Shown piece by piece: positions 40,360 to 64,000 of a DNA stretch of 64,000 bases. Origin of the DNA: Chrysomallon squamiferum (lineage: Eukaryota; Mollusca; Gastropoda; Neomphalida; Peltospiridae); NCBI GenBank assembly GCA_012295275.1, contig CM022666.1:15044440-15108439 (forward strand), read 5' to 3'. The notes beneath the pieces were generated by a model that was not told where the DNA came from, ran no database searches, and worked only from the letters and a program-made list of their open reading frames with translations. Position 1 is the first letter of the stretch, and the number at the start of each line of letters is the position of its first letter. The position numbers and the translations under genes were made by a program.

Positions 40360-41554
40360 TAATAATAAAAACAATAACAATATCTTTAAATTCAAATACG
40401 TGTCAAAAGAATCATAAAATTCTTTTTTAAAAATTCACAAAAAAACACACACAAAAGCACCAGTGACTTGTTAGTTAGAATTTTACTAAAATAAACCAGA
40501 CCGATGATATTAAATCATTCACCTGATTCGAACATCTGTTTCAAATCCAAACACCTCATATTTTACAGCATTTTCAAATGATACAATTGTATTTTCTGGA
40601 AATATCTAAAAGAAAAAAAAAAACAAGAAAAGAAAATAAACATTGAGGAAAATATTTATTATTTCTATCAGTGTGTACTTTTTTATTTTTTTTTTAAAGA
40701 CATGAAACATACTTTAGCTTCTGAAGACGTAATATCTGTTTGTAAATCCATTTGTCTGTATATCATACATGCAAAGACTGACGTTAATCATTTCTACTAC
40801 ATTATGCAGATAAATTTTAATGCATTTTAAATTTGACTTTTTTAAAAATATTCAATTATACTAATTAAGCAAGTTAAATTTCACTGCATAAAAATATAAA
40901 AATATCTTACTGTTTACTTAACTGCCAAATGTACTTGCTTTTGTAACTTTGATGTTTTCAATTTTACTGTTTGTGTGTTTGACTGTACTGTTTATGTGTT
41001 TTCAACTTTCCTCTTTATGTATGTTCAATTTTATTGTTTGTGTGTCAGTTTTACTGCTTATATAAGTATTAAATGTAGGCAGTACAGGTGTTAAACCGTA
41101 ATGTTTAAATAAAACATTAAATTTAAATGTAATAAATAAAACGTTAAATTTTAATGTAATAAATAAAACGTTAAATTTTAATGTCATAAATAAAAAGTTA
41201 AATTTTAATGTGTAAATAAAAAGTTAAAGTCTACTCACTGAAGAAGCACCCTGATGAGCAATGACCTTTGGTTTTGGTGGCAAGTTTGTGACATGGACAA
41301 CACAAGGCGACTGGATGTACAGTGGGGATATGTACAGACCAATCATTAAGGCAGAGAACATGAACAACCAGAACAACTTTAACACTGGAAATAAACAGTA
41401 ATAACAATGATGATGATGATGATGATGAAAATAATAATAACAACAATGATAATAATAATAGTACTAATAACAACAAGAATAAGACAAAAGTTCTAATTAT
41501 GATAATTATAATAATAATAATAATAACAATAATAATAGTAATAAAAACAATAAT

Positions 41555-41595
<41 letters not shown>

Positions 41596-41670
41596 TAACA
41601 ATTAGTAGTAGTCGTAATAATAATAAAAATGCTGATACTGCCTCTGCAGGAACCACTACTGCATTTTTTT

Positions 41671-41706
<36 letters not shown>

Positions 41707-42033
41707 TTATATGTAACCAAGATAAGTGTGCATGTGCAGGGGTGTGTGCTAAATTTTTTTTACACTTTTTTCTTTCTACATGTGTTTCAAGAATGTAATA
41801 TCCCTTTTAAAATAATAAAAATATTTTTTAAAATTAGCAACCATGTAGTACTGTTTAGATCATTTAACATCAGTAATTTCTAAATGTGTATAATCCAAAA
41901 AGATAATCTATGCCTGATCATTTTACACAGCAAGCTGAATATTTTGCATATTAAAACTAGAAAAAATATAATTGTTTATGAGTTTGTCAAATTCTTACAC
42001 ATTATAGTTTTTAAATGTTTAAATGGTGAATCA

Positions 42034-42102
<69 letters not shown>

Positions 42103-45075
42103 AATAAATAAATAAATAAATTATAAATTATAAACAAAAAATACATAAATAAAAAGTTATTAAAAAAAAATTAATAATTCTTTTTAACTAGAAACAATTA
42201 TGATAATTTTATTTGGGCGAAAAAAAAGAACAAATAAACAAAATAAAAAGGTATAAACGTTAATAACAATTAATCTTTTTGATGTGCTTTGGACTAAAAT
42301 CAGTTTTAAGACAAACCACAAGATGACAGACGGAACCACTGAGATGAAATTATCCACGACAACATCGTCATCAATCCAACAGCACCAATATGGAGGAAAG
42401 GACCTGTTACCTGTAAATACACAAAAGATTTCAACATTTATTATTATCATTTATAACAGGCTAATCTGCAGTAGTATCTTTACTTTTCTACATTACAAGT
42501 TTTCAAGCCATTTTATTATAAAGTTATATTATAAATATCAATTTAAAATAAATATAAAATAATATAACATATGTATGACAATTTTGTAAAATAATTCATA
42601 TTGTTGGGTACAGCATTTGTCAAATAAAGAATGGGGGTCACCATACAAAATATTATTTGATCATACCGCTACTGAAAACAATGTAACAAAAAAAAAACCA
42701 AAAAACAAACATATCAAAGTGTTATTTACATGTCATTTATTTTCTTTGGAAAAAGGAAGAAATACTGACCTGCAGTGATAAATAAAGAGTAGACCATTCG
42801 CTGTACCAGAGATTTTCAACCATTACTGTTGTAGCAACGATGCCGGTAAGAATTAAAATGATGAAGATTTTGTGAATGACGTGAATGTACATTTGATGAC
42901 CATGCAACACATGACTGAAACACAAAATCTGAAACACAAAAAAAACAAAAAACATAAGAAGACGTTTTACAGTGATAAACATACTGGTTTAAATAACAAA
43001 ACATATACAAGAATATAATTATATAATAAATAGGAAAAATAATAATACAGCATTAAGTAACAAGCTAATTCTTATTAATAGTGAAATGGAAATCACTACA
43101 TACTTAGAGTGATAAATATCTGAATTACATATTACATATTGTACATGAACTAAGCAAATATAATCTTTGATACATCAGTCAGTCTAACTAGCATTGTGAG
43201 TGACCCTACACACCCTACCTGTCCCACCTATATGCCCTGTACTACAGGGGTCACATTATCAGTTGTTCCTGAACACAGACAAACAGACAAACAGACTTTG
43301 ATGCACACCCTAAAAACAAATGTTGACAAAAAAAACAACATCCTGGTTTGTTTTCAGAAATGTATGTTTAATCCTTTATTTTCGTCATTATTGTGTTTTA
43401 ATGTACAGTCAGTGTTATTACAATATTATTTACTTCTTTAATAAACCTATTATTAGGACCAGCCAATTCAGAAGCAAATGAGCATACATACAAGGTTAAA
43501 AATGAACTGGAAAAAAAACAAATCAATAATACTATCTCTGTACGTGTAACATAAATGTACCTTTCTCTCCTTTCTGTGCTTGTATTTACTATATTGAGAG
43601 TTCTGTTATTGTATCAAAAAGAAAATGTTTTCATTACCTGAAATTAAACTTACCATAATTATAAGTAAATAAGTAAATGAAGCACAGGCAAAACCGAGAA
43701 AAATTGTGTACCACGGAATCCAGTTTCCTAGATGCATGTACATGAACCTGGATAAAGAGAAACATGGTAATACTAGTTATACAATAATACCTCTACAAAT
43801 AAATTATATAATAACAACATAAGTTATTTATCAGAAAATACTTTTGTAACTAAAAATGTGAAATATAAAATAACAAAACAATATTGATTTTCCCTAAACA
43901 ATACATTTAACGATTTGTAAATGAAAGCATGGAAATAAAAAATAACCAAATAGTAATTTTATTTACTCTGTAATACTTTTAAAAATAAAAACCTGGAAAT
44001 AAATAAAAACAAAAAAAAACAACTTTATTTGCACAAATATATAGTTATAAATAAAAATATGCAAATGCAATTTAACTAAATAATAAATCAATAAATATTA
44101 ACGTGGAAGAGTATGTATGTATGAATATATTCCTCTTAACGCAAGTTTTTCAAACGAAACTTTCTTACATCGCCGAATTTCAAAATGCTTGAATTTTGTT
44201 GTTTTGTTTGTGGGATATTAAAGATATTTTTTTACTCACCAATTTAAATTATTAAAGCTGTTTTTTGTAACAAGCCAGAAGTATAAAGTAAACACCATGT
44301 ACAGGAATGTGAAAGTCAGCACACAAAACCAAAACAAATCTCTCTGAAATACAAAAACTTTTGTCTTTAAACATCTACCAGAAACATCCATGTTTTAATA
44401 ACTGTATTACTACACTTACTCTGTACCTTTGAAGAAACAGTAAACATATATCTACATTTTAATAACAACACAATTTTATTAGACTTCACTTTTATGTGTA
44501 ATTTTAAGAAAAATCTGATGTATATATGTAAGCAGGTAATCCTTCACTTTTCTTTTGTATAATTCTTTTTTTTTGTTTTGGCCTCTGAATACCACAAGTT
44601 AAAACAGGGACCTATTGTCAACTTAGTTTACTAATAGTTAGTAGACAATGAAATCCGACTTATAGCCTTGCAGTTATAATGGAAATATGTCTGTATTATA
44701 TACATATTTTTTATTTTTATTTTTTTCAATTTGTGTTCATTCTTTCTCTTTTTTTTTTTGGTTCACCTTGTTTTTTTCTTAAAAATTGAAATGTCGACAG
44801 ACCAGCATATTCATTAATTAAACAGAATAAAGTGGTTTGACTCTTTACTCGATTACAATATAAAAAAAAATCTAACCATATGTAAATTATGTTTTCTGAA
44901 AACAAAAACAGAAAGAAAAACATCTGATTTTAAGAAATAACTTTCAGGACGTGAATTTTACCTTGCGACTGTCTCTTGTTGACTGCTTGTAACGATGCCA
45001 TCTACATCCAAGCAGTCCCGTCATGCAAACGAGGCAATAGTTGTGACGGTAGTATTGAAACTTTGTGTGATTCAT
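36210..45075 (-). CDS. GDPD5: GDE2/GDPD5-like glycerophosphodiester phosphodiesterase, 13 coding exons, apparent frame break in last exon
   Basis: Exons, minus strand: 45075-44962, 44343-44240, 43747-43654, 42928-42770, 42410-42317, 41384-41239, 40605-40523, 39978-39828, 38958-38737, 38204-38056, 37591-37444, 36903-36821, 36500-36210. The length implies about 612 residues, as in vertebrate GDE2 (605). Layout: cytosolic N-terminus (YCLVCMTGLLGCRW), five membrane helices, an extracellular GDPD domain, a sixth helix (WVTVDVLSAVVIITVFIVQ) and a cytosolic tail (MKEKLLYS). Family members cleave glycerophosphodiesters and/or GPI anchors at the cell surface. Catalytic features: H232 in AHQGAS (family HRGA, so Arg is replaced by Gln), FETD metal ligands, and H274 in PFLMHDSTLRRTTN. 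In the last exon the spliced frame gives RIRLFG...PREL and then TGA; MKEKLLYS resumes in another frame. Co-orthology with GDPD2/GDPD4 is possible. Confidence 0.93.
38320..38436. repeat. GA-rich purine tract in a GDE2 intron
   Basis: An interrupted (GA)n/(GGGA)n purine run on the plus strand (pyrimidine in the transcript). The Arg/Glu-rich and Ser/Leu-rich frames over it are repeat translations. Confidence 0.95.
38502..38736 (-). repeat. Donor-site minisatellite copied from the end of GDE2 exon 9
   Basis: On the minus strand the intron just after exon 9 repeats GTGAGTACTCACC, then TTAATACTTAGAA, several times. Two diverged copies of the exon end itself follow: plus 38607-38631 matches the exon 3' end (TTTCTGAGACCAGACTTTGG against TTTCTGAGAGCCAGACTCTG) beside an ACTCAAC donor relic, and plus 38508-38533 matches it more loosely beside an intact ACTCAC (donor GTGAGT). 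Confidence 0.8.
38737..38958 (-). CDS. GDPD5: GDE2 exon 9: middle of the GDPD domain with several N-glycosylation sequons
   Basis: This 74-codon exon encodes NNPMWSAGSLTDEERTNVSN, then NQSVAVLSDLVNITRRAGAI, LLFDLFCPTKRHPYHDSC and VNLTVKVIRNQSLALRN. It matches the human GDE2 segment with NQS and the REHPY-like motif. Sequons NVS, NQS, NIT, NLT and NQS fit an extracellular domain. Its donor (GTGAGTACTCACC) has spawned partial copies in the following intron. Confidence 0.93.
41095..41225 (-). repeat. ~29-bp minisatellite abutting the GDE2 exon 6 donor
   Basis: Four to five copies of AATAAATAAAACGTTAAATT plus TTAATGT end within about 15 bp of the ACTCAC (donor GTGAGT, minus) at 41233-41238. Confidence 0.8.
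41239..41384 (-). CDS. GDPD5: GDE2 exon 6: fifth helix and the altered HR(G) catalytic motif
   Basis: This exon encodes the fifth transmembrane helix (LKLFWLFMFSALMIGLYISP), then SPCVVHVTNLPPKPKVIAHQ and GASS. In GDPD enzymes the first catalytic His is followed by Arg (HRG). Here the codons are CAT CAG GGT, so the Arg is Gln. The donor GTGAGT is strong and the next exon begins IFPENTIVSF, the expected continuation. An array of ~29-bp TAAATAAAACGTTAAATTTT repeats (41095-41225) starts within about 15 bp of this donor in the intron. Confidence 0.92.
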
Positions 45076-45182
45076 TTTTTGTTAATCAATTCTCAGTTTT
45101 ATTAACTACTGTTTCTTCTAAAATCACACAGCCTCATATTTAAAATATTTTTTTTCTTCTTTTCATTGGAAAGTATATGCAT
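44962..45182 (-). CDS. GDPD5: GDE2 first coding exon with 5' UTR and a short upstream ORF
   Basis: The acceptor CTGTTTCAG puts the first exonic base at 45182. The main ATG is at 45075 in the context AACAAAAAATGAATC and encodes MNHTKFQYYRHNYCLVCMTG, then LLGCRWHRYKQ, matching the vertebrate GDE2 N-terminus; C24 corresponds to the redox-sensitive Cys25 of vertebrate GDE2. The first three bases of the exon form another ATG, opening a Lys-rich frame of about 26 codons that ends before the main start. The upstream untranslated exon appears to end at 46066 (donor GTGAGT, minus). Confidence 0.85.
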
Positions 45183-45639
45183 CTGAAACAGGAAGAATGT
45201 CAATGTCAAGAATATAATTAATATTATTATTATTATAATTAAAATTATTATTATTATAATTGTTGTTGTTGCATTGTATGTACTGATACCCTCCTTATTT
45301 CACAGTTTTTTTTCATTATTCAAATTCTTCTTATGTTGAAACTAATCATGCACATTTCTTTTGAAAATATGAGTCTTTTCTAAGGTTATAAACAAATGTA
45401 GACACATATATTAATTTATATTTGTAGTAACACACTTACGTTTCTGTTGTGAAATAACATATCCACAAAGATATTCATTTATTATTATTATCATTATTAT
45501 TTTTATATTTTAAATTAATTTTACACATTTTTACTGAACCCTAGTCAAACTACATGATAAAAATAAAAAGAACACTAAAAACCAATGGTTACTGCTAAAA
45601 ATAGTATGAGGTTTAATGTCAGTGAATCAAGTTGATCTT

Positions 45640-45676
<37 letters not shown>

Positions 45677-46065
45677 GAATTTATAAAATCAGATGTAATT
45701 ATTTCAGACTAAGTTATAAAAGCACATATTATTAACTGAGAAGTTTCTTTATGTTTATCTTAATATTTTATAATAAAACTTTTGTTCAAATTTGGAGTCC
45801 TATTAAAAAAAAAAATCTAAGTATAATGTATGTTCATAATGTTGTATCCTGTATCGTGTATAAGAATGTCTTTCAATTTTGTATCGGATATGATCAGGCG
45901 AGCATGTCTTTCTTTAAATATAACAATACAGATATAGAAAAATAAATTTTAGTATTTTTAGTAGGTTTACATTTTGTAACTCTGAATGAAATTAAAATAA
46001 AGAATTTTTTTTAAAAATCTCTTTCACACTAAAAAAAAATTAAAAATAAAATGTCATGTACTCAC

Positions 46066-46150
46066 GCAATGCCTCTTGACAATGAAACAATTTAACCTGT
46101 CGCCATTTTGGAATGTCATGAAGGTCACAGGTCGAATTCATTTGGTTTTG
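46066..46150 (-). promoter_or_regulatory. Probable GDE2 untranslated first exon/promoter with a YY1-like site
   Basis: On the minus strand a good donor (GCATTGC, then GTGAGT) at 46065/46066 follows sequence with AAAATGGCGACAGG (46101-46109 region). This resembles the AAAATGGCG YY1-type element common at transcription starts. The acceptor at 45182 would join it to the first coding exon. The transcription start itself is not determined. Confidence 0.5.
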
Positions 46151-47311
46151 GTTTCGAGTTGTCTCCCTTCATAACAGGTTAAATGTTTCACTTATTTTTT
46201 GTCCTGTATGGATTTAGGAAACGCCAAATCATTTAAAAGAGAAGCTACATTTACATAGATTTAATTTTTTATTAGATGAAACTAAATAATTATCATATCT
46301 TCTTCATGTATATGGTACGCGTATTCGTGCATACGGACTAGATACTCCATCATGAATTTTTTTCTCCAGTGTAATTGATAGATTAATATTTAAAATCATG
46401 TTTAAACATCAACTTAAGATTCACTTATTAAATAAAGCCTAGATCGAAATTGTTATAAATTTAGTTTACTTACATTGGAAAATATATCGAAACACAGCCA
46501 TAAATTAATTACATAACGAGGTATTTCGTGAATTAATGTACCAACATTGTAAAGATAATAATTAGCAATGGTAATAAAGCTAATTTTAGGGTATTTACTT
46601 AGATGTATTATTAAAAAAAAATGTATGAAAAAAAAAAAAAAATAGCCTGAATTTAGAAATTCATCACTTTATTACATAAACACTACAAAGCTTTTCAAAT
46701 ATAGATTTTTTTTTCATGAATACTTCATTTCTTTAACTGGTAGAGATAATTATAATGTTCGATTTGACGAAACTGCTTGTTTTCCTCTGTTTGCACGCAA
46801 AGGTCAAGAACATGTTGTGCAGCTGAAACGATTGCTTAGCGCACTGCAGTAATAGCTATTTATAACTTGAAATTGTATGTGCTGATTACGCAAGAGACCG
46901 TTCATTTATTTTTTAGTAGTTTGGTAGATATTTCAATACCAGTTATTAAAAAATATACAATTAAAGAAAATAGAAATTAGAAAGAACATTATTAACTCGC
47001 ATTTAATTGTAATTTTATTAAATCGCATTTAAGTTGTTTTTGTTACCATCTCTCTCTCTCTTCTCTCTCTCTCTCTCTCTCTCTCTCGATGTGTATAAAT
47101 ACCCGTTTTCGAGACGATATTATCGAATACGATATCTCAAGTCTTTTTTATTCGAAAAATATAATTTGTCCACCAAGAGAAGGTGTGTGCTTTGCAGACT
47201 AAGCGGAAACACACACACACACACACACACAATGGTATCAATGGGTACCATTATATATCAGTATTACCAATGGTATCAATGGGTATTCTTTCTTTCTTTT
47301 TCATCATCATC

Positions 47312-47360
<49 letters not shown>

Positions 47361-47765
47361 AAAGAAAACATTAAACCACCTATTAACACTGTTTTTATGT
47401 CATTTTATTGTTTTAAAACAAAAACAGTAGTAGTAATAATAAAATATCCCGAGGATCGTTAAACTAGGACATGTCTCATTTTCAAAGCATCAGTGTGAGC
47501 TTTTCATTTACAAAAAAAGTTACAAATGAGATCGAAATAGACACCTTCGACATCATAACCAACTAGGACATCTTCCACTGTGACGAGAACAAAATGCCAA
47601 TTAAGACTGAGGGTCTTCTCTTTTCATCATAGACGTTCAATTCACCGAGAAAGATCCACAGAGGCCATTTAACCATTGTCACATCTTCTCTTACGCATCA
47701 CCTTTTTCAGGATAGCTACCATAGACACATGCAGATATACTCAGTGTCTAACTGCGTTTGTAAGA

Positions 47766-47797
<32 letters not shown>

Positions 47798-48175
47798 CAA
47801 CAACAACAACAACAACACTTTGATGTCATTGAGTTTGCTGGGAAATGGTTTTTGATGGTGTTCCAAGAATACTGGAGGAAACACCATCCAATAAGACCGA
47901 AATTCCACCAGATCAGACCACGCTAACCAGTATGTTTAGTATTTATAAATATAAGAATACAGACCTACTGGTATTGTGTATTAAATAGAATAGATGAAGA
48001 GGGTTTCTGTTGGTTAAACAACACGACTAAAAGCTTGCAATGACTTTAAATGCCTCTCTGTTACCGCTTTAGAAGGGACGATGACGTCATGGTCAAACGA
48101 TTCGTTCGACACAAAGAATATGTTTAACATTAGAATATCAAACGCGAATGTTGATGATCTGTGTATTTTGTTACA
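46151..48175. promoter_or_regulatory. Divergent intergenic region between GDE2 (-) and the Ig receptor (+)
   Basis: The region contains a (CT)n tract (47050-47089), (CA)n (47209-47231), (TTA)n (47314-47356) and (ATA)n/(ACA)n (47774-47817). A stretch at about 47470-47760 has codon-like composition but in-frame stops. A perfect palindromic CRE/ATF site, TGACGTCA, lies at 48082-48089, 87 bp before the receptor ATG. Confidence 0.55.
48082..48089. promoter_or_regulatory. Consensus CRE/ATF palindrome TGACGTCA upstream of the Ig receptor
   Basis: A perfect 8-bp palindrome lies 87 bp upstream of the receptor start codon. A second perfect copy is in intron 1 at 48664-48671. CREB/ATF-family factors bind this site. 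Role here is inferred from position only. Confidence 0.45.
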
Positions 48176-63660
<15,485 letters not shown>

Positions 63661-64000
63661 GTAAGTAAATTATTTATTTATTTATTTTATTCATTTATTT
63701 TATTTTATTTTATTTTATTTATTTATTTATTTTATTTTATTTTATTTTATTATTTATTTATTTATTTATTTTATTTTATTTTATTTTATTTTATTTTGTC
63801 TGTTTGTTTGTTAGTTTATATATTTTAATTTATACTGAACAACAATTTATTTAAAGTTATCACCAAACATGACACAAAAAACACTTACAAACACGTATCT
63901 GTTTTTGCAAGGTATTTATTTACTTACTTATTTACTTATTTATTTATTTACTTACTTACTTACTTACTTGTTTGTTTATTTATTTATTTATTTATTTATT

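Noticed and set aside
41231-41656. 141-codon minus-strand frame
   Set aside because: It is an off-frame reading of GDE2 exon 6 joined to a trinucleotide repeat; the real frame of the exon is different and splices in phase.

Overview
This is eukaryotic, very AT-rich nuclear DNA, dense in microsatellites and minisatellites. It holds four multi-exon protein-coding genes. I rebuilt them exon by exon from splice sites, reading phase and protein homology. The short exons, FREP-like immunoglobulin domains without the usual core Trp, and overall protein similarity suggest a mollusc, probably a gastropod. That placement is an inference, not something the sequence shows directly.

Layout: (1) an ENOX1/ENOX2-like RRM protein on the minus strand, coding exons 18905 down to 5663; (2) mannose-6-phosphate isomerase (MPI) on the plus strand, 21124-25845; (3) a GDE2/GDPD5-like six-transmembrane glycerophosphodiester phosphodiesterase on the minus strand, 45075 down to 36210; (4) a large transmembrane immunoglobulin-superfamily receptor on the plus strand, from 48176 past the right edge. 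Genes 1/2 and 3/4 are head-to-head pairs with 2-3 kb between them. Genes 2 and 3 are tail-to-tail across about 10 kb of microsatellite-rich DNA. The first three genes are housekeeping or signalling genes and show no functional link to each other or to the receptor.

Most notable observations. The receptor has a signal peptide, five Trp-less Ig domains, six short hinge exons, one transmembrane exon and a cytoplasmic tail built from at least five microexons (16-31 nt) whose phases alternate 1-2/2-1. Long complementary (CT)n and (GA)n tracts in the tail introns could pair in the pre-mRNA and control which microexon pairs are skipped. Several minisatellites appear to have grown out of exon-intron boundaries. 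The clearest is in MPI, where nine 58-59 bp copies of a 3' splice site plus the start of exon 7 lie in tandem inside a family signature motif. MPI and GDE2 each carry a one-base frame disruption in an otherwise full-length gene (assembly error or real lesion). The GDE2 homologue has HQG where the family has the catalytic HRG motif.

The rest is intron and intergenic sequence rich in (TTA)n, (TA)n, (TTTA)n, (CA)n, (GA)n and a TATAG pentanucleotide satellite, with two related TA-flanked pogo/Tigger-like DNA transposon remnants and probable hAT scraps. I saw no tRNA, rRNA or CRISPR array.
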